A stretch of DNA of 55,790 nt from assembly GCA_905233365.1 (NCBI GenBank), contig CAJODT010000001.1, positions 29,427 to 85,216 on the forward strand, read 5' to 3'. The notes beneath the pieces are model-generated. The model saw only the letters and a list, made by a program, of their open reading frames with translations, had not been told where the DNA came from and did not search any database. The position numbers were made by a program, and so were the translations under genes. Below, in pieces: positions 8,437-17,372 of this stretch. The stretch is from an uncultured Succiniclasticum sp. GTDB taxonomy: Bacteria > Bacillota > Negativicutes > Acidaminococcales > Acidaminococcaceae. The number at the start of each line of letters is the position of its first letter. Within the stretch, counting starts at the first letter, position 1.

Positions 8437-9987
8437 TTACGAAAAAAACATATTCATGAAAGCATCTTCACTCATATAACGAGGGTCAAAAGGTTCCAGC
8501 TGCAACACATCCTGAATCACTGCGGTACGTTCCGCGATACGTTTTGTATCAATATGAACCCTTTCCGCATAGGGAGCGACATCCAGCAGAAAGATCTTAG
8601 TGATCTTCATATAATTCTCAAGTATCGCCAGGGTCCAGGTCATAAAATCTTCCTCGCTGAAGCAGGCCACGGGGCGAAGCGCATAAAAGTCTGCCCACAT
8701 CTGCGCCAGGTTTTTCCGGTCCTGCCAGGATATGCGCAGCAATTTGCCAAAACGCAGAAGGAACACGTGTACCGTACTGTCCGTTTTAATGGCAGCCGGT
8801 TTATATTCAATATCCTTCACAGGACGCAACGGTTTCATGACCATATCCGGCGCTCCCGCATACGCAACCATATGCATCACCAAAGCCGGATTGGCATTAA
8901 TAAACTGCTCCCAGTCCGCATCGGGAAGAGCTACCCTGTAATAAGCCAGAAATGCCGACAGATTTTTGTAAAGAGTTTTCTGTGCTGCAGGCGCAACGAT
9001 CACACTGCGCAAATATTCGGTAATCAGGTTGCCATCCTCAAACACATGGGCAATACACAAAAGATTCCGGATATCTACCGCCTCGTCCACAGGCAGGCTT
9101 AATTCGGAAATACTTCCCGTAAAGAAGTCCCTGCAACTATACCATCCGTCAGCTTCCTCTCTTTCGATGGTGAAAACCATCAGCTGGATCTTCCGCATCG
9201 ATGCCAGCAATTCGATCATTGCCTTGTTGCTTTTTTCGTATTGCGGATCCGGCTGCTTCCGGTAATACTCATAAAAGTGTTCAATCGGTCTTTCATCCGT
9301 ATCCCGCAGGCGGTAGTCAAAAATAAAATACTCCCAAAAAGAGGCAAACAGTTCCGGCCTCTCCTGATCCAGTACCGGTTCCGCATCCGTACCAAAATAC
9401 GCATAGCTGGCACGCCGCCTGTCCAGACTGAAATTAAGATCGCCAAAATATTTCTGCATCTTGTCAAAAAGTATGGCAAGCTTCTGCCCCAGCTGCATGA
9501 AAACCTTGGTTTCCAGATCAGGCTCCCGATTGGTACGGAACTTTTCATATTCTTCCGGAAGGGATCCGTCTTTCCGGAACAGCAACAGGTTCCCATCCGG
9601 GCCCAGCAGCTTTAACCGGCACTTGGACGCCGCCGTATCGCTGCTGATGGCTTTTTTCTGCTTTAAAAAGCCGAGCAGGTGCTGCATGACGGACAGAAAA
9701 AAATCCACGCTTGCATAATCCAGTTCAAAATCACCGATATTCCGCTGGCACCAGCTGATGCAATAGATAAAATCTTCGCTGGTCATGTCGCCGATTCTGT
9801 AAGAAGTATTTCCGCAGTAAATCAGCAGGTACATGACCTGCTGCCAGATTTCCAGCAGTTCATCGTCTGAAGCGCCCCGGAACGCCTCCGTACGCAGAAA
9901 CTGCTCCGCAAACCTGCGTTCCAGGACTGTATTCCAGCCTTCATCGTCATTGTATAATTCATTAATTACATCGTAAATATTTGTCAT
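8437..9987 (-). CDS. Uncharacterised 516-residue protein coupled to murB
   Basis: I do not recognise this family. It is a soluble, acidic, mostly helical protein rich in Trp, Tyr and Phe, with no signal peptide, no membrane segment and no obvious catalytic motif. It starts with MTNIYDVINELYNDDEG. The ATG overlaps the murB stop codon as ATGA, and a GGGAGAAG site lies inside murB, so the two are translationally coupled. That coupling points to a cytoplasmic role connected with wall growth or simply a shared operon. The length and clean reading frame make it a real gene. Confidence 0.75.
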   Translation of the reverse strand: MTNIYDVINELYNDDEGWNTVLERRFAEQFLRTEAFRGASDDELLEIWQQVMYLLIYCGNTSYRIGDMTSEDFIYCISWCQRNIGDFELDYASVDFFLSVMQHLLGFLKQKKAISSDTAASKCRLKLLGPDGNLLLFRKDGSLPEEYEKFRTNREPDLETKVFMQLGQKLAILFDKMQKYFGDLNFSLDRRRASYAYFGTDAEPVLDQERPELFASFWEYFIFDYRLRDTDERPIEHFYEYYRKQPDPQYEKSNKAMIELLASMRKIQLMVFTIEREEADGWYSCRDFFTGSISELSLPVDEAVDIRNLLCIAHVFEDGNLITEYLRSVIVAPAAQKTLYKNLSAFLAYYRVALPDADWEQFINANPALVMHMVAYAGAPDMVMKPLRPVKDIEYKPAAIKTDSTVHVFLLRFGKLLRISWQDRKNLAQMWADFYALRPVACFSEEDFMTWTLAILENYMKITKIFLLDVAPYAERVHIDTKRIAERTAVIQDVLQLEPFDPRYMSEDAFMNMFFS

Positions 9988-10895
9988 TCTTCTCCCAGTA
10001 CCAAAACTTCAGGTACTAATGCAACGTTATAATCCTCCAAAATTTTACGCTGGATAAATTCAATCAGCTGCAGCACATCCGCGGCTGTCGCATGATCCGC
10101 ATTGACAATAAACCCGGCGTGCTTGACGGATACTTCCGCGCCGCCGATACGGAAGCCTTTCAGCCCGGACTGTTCCACCATCTGCCCTACAAACCTTCCT
10201 TCCGGGCGCTTGAAGGTACTACCCGCACTGGGGATATCCAGCGGCTGCTTGCTGATTCGACGCTGGCTGAAATCGTCCATCTTTGCCTGGATTGCAGCTT
10301 TGTCGCCTTCCTGTACCTGCAATGTTACTTCCAGTACAATATCATCAGAACCCTGCAGGGCGGAATGACGATAGGAAAATTGCAGGTCGTCCCTGTCCAG
10401 CGTTTTAATCTCACCGGATCGTGTCATAACCTGAACAGACACCACGCAGTTTTTCATTTCCCCGTCATAAGCGCCGGCATTCATAAACACAGCGCCGCCG
10501 AGGCTTCCCGGTATCCCTACGGCAAATTCCATGCCCGAATACCCGGCTTCCGCAATGATACGGCAGCACTGAGCCAGCGAAACGCCGCTCTCAAAAATAA
10601 ATGTGCCGCCTTTTTGTTCCCAGCGTTTCAGCGCGTTGCCAAGCTTAAGCACAATCCCGCGGATGCCCTTGTCCCGCACCAGAAGATTGGAACCGTTTCC
10701 CACCACCGCAAGCGGACTCTGCTCTTCCCGGGCAATGCGCAAAATCTTCCGTATATCTTTCGTATCCGCAGGAATCACAAGCGCGTCTGCCGGTCCACCG
10801 ATATGAAACGACGTATGCGCCGACATGGGCTCGTCAAGCCGTACCTGTCCGGCAATTTCCGATTTTAACCGTGAAAGCGTTTTCTGATTTAACAT
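9984..10895 (-). CDS. murB: UDP-N-acetylenolpyruvoylglucosamine reductase
   Basis: A 303-residue FAD enzyme that reduces UDP-GlcNAc-enolpyruvate to UDP-MurNAc in the cytoplasmic stage of peptidoglycan synthesis. The FAD-binding motifs NTSFHIGGPAD-like (TSFHIGGPADAL), VVGNGSNLLV and GIPGSLGGAVFMNAGAY are present, as are SAGSTFKRPEG with the catalytic serine and a C-terminal PEVLVLGE. The ATG at 10893-10895 is preferred; an in-frame TTG at 10905 would touch its own ribosome site. The ATG is one base after the stop of the upstream YlbF-family gene. Confidence 0.96.
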   Translation of the reverse strand: MLNQKTLSRLKSEIAGQVRLDEPMSAHTSFHIGGPADALVIPADTKDIRKILRIAREEQSPLAVVGNGSNLLVRDKGIRGIVLKLGNALKRWEQKGGTFIFESGVSLAQCCRIIAEAGYSGMEFAVGIPGSLGGAVFMNAGAYDGEMKNCVVSVQVMTRSGEIKTLDRDDLQFSYRHSALQGSDDIVLEVTLQVQEGDKAAIQAKMDDFSQRRISKQPLDIPSAGSTFKRPEGRFVGQMVEQSGLKGFRIGGAEVSVKHAGFIVNADHATAADVLQLIEFIQRKILEDYNVALVPEVLVLGEE

Positions 10896-10896
10896 T

Positions 10897-11232
10897 TTAT
10901 TCCGCAACTTCCTTTACTACGTCCGTAATGGTCTTCGATACATCCTGGAACATCAGCTGGAACCGCTGGAACGCGTTCAGATAATTTACCGCCAGCGGAT
11001 TCAGGCTGAGAGTTCGCATCATATCATTAAACTGCGCTTCCTTTTCTGCCGGAACTTCTTTTTTCTGGAACCGGGCGATCTCTACTTCCTGTCCCAGCTG
11101 CATGAACCGGGCAATCAGCGCTTTGGTATCCGGCTCCGCGGACAATTTCTCCTTGGCTTCTTTTAAAACAGCAAACTCACGGGTCGCCCGCATTTCCCTT
11201 GCCAGTTCGTTGGCGCAATCATAGACAGTCAT
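10897..11232 (-). CDS. YlbF/YmcA-family protein
   Basis: A 111-residue helical protein of the YlbF/YmcA (Com_YlbF) family. In Bacillus the relatives YlbF, YmcA and YaaT form a complex that guides RNase Y and affects competence, biofilm and sporulation. The family pattern is visible: an N-terminal helix with AREMRATREFAVLKEAKEKL, then PDTKALIARFMQLGQEVEIARFQ and a C-terminal helix LAVNYLNAFQRFQ. A GGAGG site is 10 bases before the ATG. It heads the murB-containing unit. Function here is inferred only from the family. Confidence 0.8.
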   Translation of the reverse strand: MTVYDCANELAREMRATREFAVLKEAKEKLSAEPDTKALIARFMQLGQEVEIARFQKKEVPAEKEAQFNDMMRTLSLNPLAVNYLNAFQRFQLMFQDVSKTITDVVKEVAE

Positions 11233-11292
11233 CGTCAGTTTTCCTCCGTAATATAATTATCGTTTTACACACGTTACTAATTCTACCATATT

Positions 11293-12333
11293 TTACTTTA
11301 TCTGCCCATAGGGAATATTCAAATGACGCCAGCCCTGCGTATCGCCCAGCGTGAAATGCCACCATTCCTCTTTGCCCTGGGTAAAGCCGCAATCTTTCAT
11401 GACCGCGGCCAGCATATCCCGCAGGAAACGCTGCTGCTCTGTTCCGCCCGCAAAATTCGGGAACTGGCGGACAGATACTTCATCGAAATCACTGATCATC
11501 TTTACCGCCTGCCCGCTGGTCAGGTCGTACAGACTTACATCCACCGTACGCCCGGTATTGCGGTCCTCCCCTTTATCCGGTGAAGGCATCATCCCTTTTT
11601 TATCTTTTGGCAGCAAATCGGAAGCCAGTTTGGAAACATACCAGGGACGATAGCCTTCCCACACTAGAAGACCGTACCCCTGTGCTGCCAGTTTATCCGC
11701 CGCCTTTTTCAGTGCGACGGACGTTTCTGCTTCCGCAAAGGCTTCTGTTGCGTTATACAAAGGAACGCCAAAAATATTATCTGCCCCCGCATAACGCAGG
11801 TCAAATTTTACATTGGGAACCGCGGAACGTATACGGACAAGCCGGCCCGCCTGTCCCTGCTGCAATCTGGTCGGCAGGGCAGCCTTAGGCGCCGCATCCT
11901 TCAGCGACTGATACTCCGCGTTAGCTTCCACCCGATATACCTTATTCCCTTCTCCCGGGAAAAAGTTACGGGCAAAACGCTTGCCGCCGATCTTGCAGAC
12001 GATCCCGTTTCCGTCCGTATCCCGCTCAAAATGAACCGCGGCTTCCCCGCCAAAAAGCGGCCCTTCTTCGTTCAGCTCATAGGAATCAAAGCGTACCTTT
12101 TTTAACGGAAAAATGTTCGCCCTGCTGAAATCCCTGTCATTGGGGTCTGCGTGATATACAATCTGCAAATTCCCTTTGTCTTCCCGCAGCAGAAAAACGG
12201 AACTGTTTCCGTAATACATGCCCAGCAGATACGTTACATCTTTCGGAACGGACCTTGCAGCCATGGAAACAGAAGTCGCTGCGAACAGGAATACTGTCAG
12301 TAACAGCGAAAGAGAAATAAACTTCTTTCTCAT
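11293..12333 (-). CDS. Exported VanX-like D-Ala-D-Ala dipeptidase homologue with altered zinc site
   Basis: A 346-residue protein with a signal peptide (about 1-26), an unassigned region (27-160) and a C-terminal peptidase M15D/VanX-type domain (about 165-346). The domain shows VKFDLRYAGADNIFG, GYRP with the conserved arginine (R229) and EWWH carrying the catalytic Glu323 and zinc His326. In VanX the first zinc site reads SxHxxGxxxD; here it reads DRNTGRTVD, so the histidine is Arg258 while Asp265 remains. The codon is CGC, one base from CAC. It may be inactive or altered. The start overlaps the amidase stop as ATGA. Confidence 0.8.
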   Translation of the reverse strand: MRKKFISLSLLLTVFLFAATSVSMAARSVPKDVTYLLGMYYGNSSVFLLREDKGNLQIVYHADPNDRDFSRANIFPLKKVRFDSYELNEEGPLFGGEAAVHFERDTDGNGIVCKIGGKRFARNFFPGEGNKVYRVEANAEYQSLKDAAPKAALPTRLQQGQAGRLVRIRSAVPNVKFDLRYAGADNIFGVPLYNATEAFAEAETSVALKKAADKLAAQGYGLLVWEGYRPWYVSKLASDLLPKDKKGMMPSPDKGEDRNTGRTVDVSLYDLTSGQAVKMISDFDEVSVRQFPNFAGGTEQQRFLRDMLAAVMKDCGFTQGKEEWWHFTLGDTQGWRHLNIPYGQIK

Positions 12334-13121
12334 TTTGCTTCACCCGGCTTCCGGACCGTAAAACGTACATCGTTTAACGCATTTAAATTTTTACGGACTT
12401 GCGTCACTCTTTCCAAATCAATTTCCGCGTAAATAATCTCTTCCCCATCGCCGCCTTCCGCAATCATACGGTTCAGCGGGTCGATCACGCGGGAATGGCC
12501 GTAAAAGGGGTCGCCCTTAAAGGTACCGACGCAATTTACCGCAGCCAAGAATACATGATTTTCAAAAGCCCGGGCGCGGGATAAAAGATCAAACCCGTCG
12601 CCACGGCGCGCGGGCCACTCTGCAGGGCAGACGATCAGCTGCGCTCCCTGCAACGCCAGATACCGGTAAAACTCAGGAAACCGCAAATCGTAACAGATGG
12701 TAGAACCGCAGCGCACACCGTCCAGGTCAAAGGTGTCAAAGGATTCTCCCGGTGCAAAGAATTTTTCTTCTTCAAACATGCCGAACAGATGCACCTTGCC
12801 ATATTCGTGCACGAGTTTCCCCTCTTTGCTGATGGCCGGGATCATATTATACACCCGGCCGTTTTTGCGGATGGGTAACGAACCGGGCAGCAAAGAGCAC
12901 TGGTTCTCCCGGGCAATGTCACATAAGGTTTTCACCAGCGGACCGTCCAGCGTTACCGCTTCTTCCGCAAGATGCCCCAAAGAATAACCTGTCGTCCATA
13001 TCTCCGGCAAAATAACCAGGTCGCTTTGCTTTGCCGCTTCTTTTAGAAGGGCAAGGCCATGCTGTGTATTTCCGGCACAGTTTCTTTCTTTAATTTCCAT
13101 CTGGACCAGCGCAATTTTCAT
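12330..13121 (-). CDS. Carbon-nitrogen hydrolase, nitrilase superfamily (omega-amidase-like)
   Basis: A 263-residue nitrilase-superfamily enzyme. The catalytic triad is visible: Glu in LPEIWTTGY, Lys in HEYGKVHLF and Cys in STICYDLRFPEFYR. The last motif is typical of Nit2/omega-amidase-like proteins that hydrolyse small amides such as alpha-ketoglutaramate; the exact substrate is not certain. I chose the ATG at 13119-13121, with AGCAGG seven bases upstream; a TTG two codons earlier is less likely. Its stop overlaps the start of the VanX-like gene, which implies co-expression. Confidence 0.88.
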   Translation of the reverse strand: MKIALVQMEIKERNCAGNTQHGLALLKEAAKQSDLVILPEIWTTGYSLGHLAEEAVTLDGPLVKTLCDIARENQCSLLPGSLPIRKNGRVYNMIPAISKEGKLVHEYGKVHLFGMFEEEKFFAPGESFDTFDLDGVRCGSTICYDLRFPEFYRYLALQGAQLIVCPAEWPARRGDGFDLLSRARAFENHVFLAAVNCVGTFKGDPFYGHSRVIDPLNRMIAEGGDGEEIIYAEIDLERVTQVRKNLNALNDVRFTVRKPGEAK

Positions 13122-13217
13122 TTTCAAACCTGCTTTCCTTAATTCAATTTCCTTATTTAATTTCTTTATTTAAAAGACAGTACGCTTTAAAACGAATGCT
13201 TACCCGGCAACATGTAT

Positions 13218-13799
13218 TTACCCGGCCTCTGCCTTATCCTCTTCCGGAAGAATTCCCTTTTTCGCCAGGCGCCACATCACACATTTTTCCAAAATCCGCA
13301 GCACTTTTGTTCCGATAAAATCATTTGAAGAAAGAGGACGCAGCCAGGCAACGGGCAAGTGATACCAGTGGGCACCCAGCACATCGGTAAACAGCTGGTC
13401 TCCGGCAGCCAGAATACGGCCCGCGTATTTTTCCGTTGCAACCTCTTCAGTTGCCCGGGCTTCCTCCAGCAAACGAATCGCCCCCGCATAGGCCCGGGGG
13501 AAAGGCTTGCCCGCCCATTTTAAAACAGGAATCCGTAGCCCGTTATCTTCCAACTGTTTTTCTATCGCCACCGTTCTTTTACCGCCGTTATTGGAAGCCA
13601 GCACGATAGCGATACCCTGTCCCTGCATCTTCTGCAGCCAGTCAATATGCTTTTCCGGAACCACCGTGCTGTTACGCGGCAGCAGAGTATTATCAATATC
13701 CATCAGCAGAGCCCGGTAATTATGTCTATCCATCCACGCCGGCGTAATCTTTGCCAGCGAAGAGAACCGGTACTCCGGATTTAACGTTTCCAGTATCAT
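13218..13799 (-). CDS. yqeG: YqeG-family HAD phosphatase
   Basis: A 193-residue HAD-superfamily protein of the YqeG (IIIA) family. The nucleophile motif DIDNTL places the catalytic aspartates at D34 and D36; further motifs are LASNN and AGDQLFTDVLGAHWYHLP. YqeG relatives include mitochondrial phosphatidylglycerophosphate phosphatase, so a lipid-phosphatase role is possible but unproven. The ATG overlaps the stop of the histidine kinase gene as ATGA, so it is translated with the two-component system. Confidence 0.88.
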   Translation of the reverse strand: MILETLNPEYRFSSLAKITPAWMDRHNYRALLMDIDNTLLPRNSTVVPEKHIDWLQKMQGQGIAIVLASNNGGKRTVAIEKQLEDNGLRIPVLKWAGKPFPRAYAGAIRLLEEARATEEVATEKYAGRILAAGDQLFTDVLGAHWYHLPVAWLRPLSSNDFIGTKVLRILEKCVMWRLAKKGILPEEDKAEAG

Positions 13800-15388
13800 G
13801 ATTGCAATTCCTGACGGATGACCGAATCGGCAGGGAATGTGACAACAAACCGGGTGCCCACGCCAACCTGTGAAAATACTTCGATTTGCGCGCCATGCAT
13901 ACGCACGATTTCTTTGGCGATAGCCAGCCCCAGTCCCGTCCCTTTGGAAGAACTCTGGGCATGGGATTTGTCCACCTTATAGAAACGTTCAAAGATAAAA
14001 GGCAAATCCTCTTCCGGAATGCCGGGCCCGTTATCCACAACGCTCATTTCCAAAGAACCGTTTGCCTGCAGCTTCGTCTCGTAACGGACATAACTGCCTT
14101 CCGGCGAATATTTTATTGCATTGTCTCCCAAAAGCAAAACCAGCTGGACGATTTGGTCGCCGTTACCGGAAATCTCTATGTTCTCTTCCAGCTGCAATTG
14201 TAACGTAATATGTTTTGGCTCCGCCTTAACCTTCAGCTTTTCCGCCACATTGCGGATAATCTCCGCCAACGGCAGAGGCTGCGTGTCCGAAACCTTCAGC
14301 TTGTCAGCCGACTGCAGGCGGCTGATATCCAGCAACCCGCGCACCAGCCGTTCCAGCCGTTTCGTCTCACTGCCGATCAGGTCACAGTAACGTTTGTTCG
14401 GATCGTCGCCTTCCAGGCTGTCGCCGACGATATCATTATATCCCCGGATAATCGTAATGGGGGTCCGCAATTCATGGGACACATTCGCCACAAAATCGCG
14501 GCGGATTTTTTCCATGCGTGCCAGCTTGCCTAAATAATTGCTCAGCTCCGTGCTCAGATGATTGATCGCGTTGCCGAGTTCAGCCACTTCATCCTCGCCC
14601 TGCACGTCTACTCTTCGGGAATAATTTCCCTTGGCGATGGCAATCGTCGCATCTTTCATGGAAACCAGAGGCTTTACGACCTGCTGGGAAAGACGCCGTA
14701 CCATAAACAGGCTGAGCAGTATTGCCAGAAGACCTACGATAATCGTAAAAATATAAACGCTGCGCAGAAAACCGCCAAAACCGCTTAACGGTTCCGCCAT
14801 CAGGATCGCGCCGCGGGGATGCAGCCTGTCGCCGTAAGGCACGCCCACCAGAATAACCTGCTGCTTGAAATACGGATGGTAGATCTGGGAACGCACGCTT
14901 TCGCCGCGGTAAATATCTTTTAAAATTTTATTTACATTACGGGATACCTGGCCGCTTTTGATTTCCTCTGCCAGCCTCGACGTATAAACATATGCAGGGA
15001 TTCGGTCCGCCGGAACAGAAACGTCCGGCTTGTCGGTTCCCACTTTCCCGCTGTTGCCTGCAGGGGTTTTGCCGGCATTATCTACGTCCGCCGCAATATT
15101 GGAAGCAGCCAGCAGATTGTAATCGTTGTCGAACAGCCAGATACGGGCGCCTACCAGACGGTCTACTGCAATCAGATAGCGCATCAGCATATACCGGTTA
15201 TTGTCTTTGGTTACAAAGTATTCCACGGTATCTGCCATCTCATGGCCTTTCTGGGCCAGCTCGTCTTCTTTGATTTTAAAAAAATAATCTGCAATTAAAT
15301 AGGAAGTACCGGCTGTGATGCCGACCACCACGATCACGATGACGGTCATAAAGCTGTACATCAGCCGGGTACTCAACGACTTATTCAC
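13796..15388 (-). CDS. Membrane sensor histidine kinase, OmpR-type partner
   Basis: A 530-residue sensor kinase. Two membrane segments (about 10-33 and 212-230) flank an extracytoplasmic sensor of about 175 residues. HAMP follows at about 231-285. The phosphoacceptor His305 lies in SHELRTPITIIRGY. The ATPase domain has the N box LLGDNAIKYSPEG, DNGPGIP and GTGLGLAI. It phosphorylates the response regulator encoded 17 bases upstream. The architecture resembles ResE/PhoR/WalK kinases without a PAS domain; the signal sensed cannot be told from sequence. Confidence 0.93.
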   Translation of the reverse strand: MNKSLSTRLMYSFMTVIVIVVVGITAGTSYLIADYFFKIKEDELAQKGHEMADTVEYFVTKDNNRYMLMRYLIAVDRLVGARIWLFDNDYNLLAASNIAADVDNAGKTPAGNSGKVGTDKPDVSVPADRIPAYVYTSRLAEEIKSGQVSRNVNKILKDIYRGESVRSQIYHPYFKQQVILVGVPYGDRLHPRGAILMAEPLSGFGGFLRSVYIFTIIVGLLAILLSLFMVRRLSQQVVKPLVSMKDATIAIAKGNYSRRVDVQGEDEVAELGNAINHLSTELSNYLGKLARMEKIRRDFVANVSHELRTPITIIRGYNDIVGDSLEGDDPNKRYCDLIGSETKRLERLVRGLLDISRLQSADKLKVSDTQPLPLAEIIRNVAEKLKVKAEPKHITLQLQLEENIEISGNGDQIVQLVLLLGDNAIKYSPEGSYVRYETKLQANGSLEMSVVDNGPGIPEEDLPFIFERFYKVDKSHAQSSSKGTGLGLAIAKEIVRMHGAQIEVFSQVGVGTRFVVTFPADSVIRQELQS

Positions 15389-15405
15389 ACTGCACCTCAG
15401 GTAAA

Positions 15406-16119
15406 TTATGCTTTGGCAGGCTCATCCGGTTTCTTTTTCAACTCGAACTTATATCCTACACCCCAGACTGTCTCAATATCCCAGGGAGAATCCTTCGGGA
15501 TGGAAAGCTTCTGGCGGATGCGTTTGATGTGGGTATCTACCGTGCGGGTATCCCCAAAATACGTGTAGCCCCAGATGGATTCCAGCAGCTGGTTACGGGA
15601 GAACACCTTGCCCGGCGAGCAGGCAAGAAAATACAGCAGCTCAAATTCTTTCGTGGTAAACGTGACCAGCTTGCCCCAGGCAGTGACCTGCATCCGCTCC
15701 CTGTCGATAAAAAGCCCTTCGTATTCGAGCTTCCGTTTATCGCTCAATTTCTGGAACCCGCCGGAACGGCGCAGCACTGCTCTCACCCGGGCCACAACCT
15801 CACGGGGGTTGAACGGCTTGGTAATATAATCGTCGGCGCCCTTTTCCAGACCCATGATACGGTCTTCATCTTCGTCCTTAGCCGTCAGCATAATGATAGG
15901 CAGATCGTAGCGGCAGCGAATCTCTTCGCAGGCCTTAATACCATCCAGCACCGGCATCATGATATCCAGCAGCACCAGATCCGGCTGTTCTTTTTCAATC
16001 ATAGACAGAGCCTGCTGCCCGTCTTCGGCTTCCACTACTTCAAAACCATCCTTTTTAAAATACACACGCAGAATCTCACGGATCTGAGGTTCGTCATCAG
16101 CAATTAAAATTTTAGACAT
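15406..16119 (-). CDS. OmpR/PhoB-family response regulator
   Basis: A 237-residue transcription regulator. The receiver domain (1-120) has the acidic pair D8/D9, phosphoacceptor D52 in LLDIMMP and the conserved lysine in MLTAKDE. The winged-helix DNA-binding domain (about 130-230) shows FTTKEFELLYFLA and RTVDTHIKRIRQKL. It is the first gene of the unit RR-kinase-yqeG. It resembles ResD/WalR-type regulators; targets are unknown. The neighbouring wall hydrolase gene is a possible but unproven target. Confidence 0.94.
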   Translation of the reverse strand: MSKILIADDEPQIREILRVYFKKDGFEVVEAEDGQQALSMIEKEQPDLVLLDIMMPVLDGIKACEEIRCRYDLPIIMLTAKDEDEDRIMGLEKGADDYITKPFNPREVVARVRAVLRRSGGFQKLSDKRKLEYEGLFIDRERMQVTAWGKLVTFTTKEFELLYFLACSPGKVFSRNQLLESIWGYTYFGDTRTVDTHIKRIRQKLSIPKDSPWDIETVWGVGYKFELKKKPDEPAKA

Positions 16120-16311
16120 AGTTCTCTCCTTTTCTCTGACTACAAAACAAAAACATATTTAATCATTACACACTATCCAAAGAAAGCAATAAACCAAACT
16201 TGCCTTTCACTATGTATTATACAATATTAAAGTCGTGTTAAACAGAGCAAACTGTCCATCTCACAAAAGATTTACAAAATAGACGCAAAAGGAACACAGA
16301 CTGCATACAAA

Positions 16312-16341
16312 AACAGGCAAACCCGGAACGGTCTGCCTGTT
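16312..16341 (-). terminator. Terminator after the NlpC/P60 gene
   Basis: An 8-bp stem AACAGGCA/TGCCTGTT with an inner helix is followed on the minus strand by TTTTTG. It lies about 37 bases past the stop codon of the wall hydrolase. Confidence 0.7.
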
Positions 16342-16377
16342 ATAAACCATAATTTTTTCGAATCAAGCTGTGTCTCT

Positions 16378-17049
16378 TCAGTTATACACTCTGCCGGCGC
16401 CCAGGTATCTTGCGCCCCAGTAACCGGTAAACACTTCAGAAACGGTAATACCCTGGCTGCAGGAAGCGTGGATAAATTTGCCGTCGCCAACATAAATGCC
16501 CACGTGGGAAGGTCCGGGACAATAGGTTTCGAAGAATACCAGATCGCCCGTCTGCAGGTTTCCTCTGGGAATATGGGTCAAAGCATAATACTGGCTGTCT
16601 GCCATGCGCGGCAGCGAGATACCGGCCTTACCGAACACATAGCACACAAAACCGGAGCAGTCAAAACCGCCGGGAGACATGCCGCCAAACATGTAAGGCA
16701 CGCCCAGCATACTGAACGCAGTCTTCAGAATGGTACGGGTCATCATATGGTTGCCGTAACGGTCAGGAGGCATATCCTTGTTCAACAGGTTGCGATAGGT
16801 AGCATCATTCACGATGCCGTCAACTTTTAATCCCTTGGCTGCCTGGAAATCTTTTACCGCCTTTTCCGTAGCAGGACCGAACACACCGTCCACCGTGCCG
16901 ACTTCGTAATGAAGAACAGCCAGCTGTTTCTGGATTTCAATAACCTCCTGCCCCCGGTCTCCTACCGCGTAATCGGCGAAAGCTGTTGAAAACGAAAAAC
17001 AGGTCAGCGCTGCAGCTGCAACAAATGTAGCAAGCTTCTTAAAATTCAT
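16378..17049 (-). CDS. Secreted NlpC/P60 endopeptidase with peptidoglycan-binding domain
   Basis: A 223-residue exported wall hydrolase. A signal peptide (1-25, cut after AFA) is followed by a PG_binding_1 domain (about 28-90: GDRGQEVIEIQKQLAVL, DGVFGPATEKAVKDFQ) and an NlpC/P60 domain (about 105-223). The catalytic triad is visible as Cys131 (FDCSGF), His182 (SHVGIY) and His194 (FIHAS). Such enzymes cut the stem peptide of peptidoglycan, usually gamma-D-Glu-diaminoacid bonds. It is monocistronic between a promoter and a terminator. Confidence 0.93.
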   Translation of the reverse strand: MNFKKLATFVAAAALTCFSFSTAFADYAVGDRGQEVIEIQKQLAVLHYEVGTVDGVFGPATEKAVKDFQAAKGLKVDGIVNDATYRNLLNKDMPPDRYGNHMMTRTILKTAFSMLGVPYMFGGMSPGGFDCSGFVCYVFGKAGISLPRMADSQYYALTHIPRGNLQTGDLVFFETYCPGPSHVGIYVGDGKFIHASCSQGITVSEVFTGYWGARYLGAGRVYN

Positions 17050-17372
17050 TTAATAAACTCCTCTCAGATTTCAGTTTCGCTAATTTCTGAGATACATAAA
17101 AAAACAGGAAAAGCAAAAAACCATTACTGCAATTTTATATACATCTCTTTTTACAACACCACTATATGTAGATATTATAACACAATTTTGACATAAGTTT
17201 GTGAACTTTTCCATCACCAAAAGCTCGAGTTGCCGCGCTTGCGTCTGTTTGACGTCAAAATGCGCAGATGATAACCGTGCGGGTTTTCGCCGGTTCATGA
17301 AAATATTTTTTCTTTTTGCCGAAAAGTCCGTTCAATTCCATTTGTGAACTTTTTGCTCCGGACGCATGTTGC
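17050..17372. other. Intergenic region between NlpC/P60 and deoxyribosyltransferase genes
   Basis: About 320 bases without a convincing gene. It holds an extended -10 (TGTTATAAT on the minus strand, TATAAT at 17174-17179) that probably serves the NlpC/P60 gene, with no clear -35. The motif TTTGTGAACTTTT occurs twice (about 17199 and 17341), the second near an opposing GTTCACA inside the end of the next gene. A 72-residue reading frame on the minus strand has no ribosome site. Confidence 0.5.

Noticed and set aside
10092-10868. 258-residue plus-strand reading frame
   Set aside because: Antisense shadow of murB.
17080-17298. 72-residue minus-strand frame upstream of the NlpC gene
   Set aside because: No ribosome site, crosses the likely promoter, no recognisable protein pattern.
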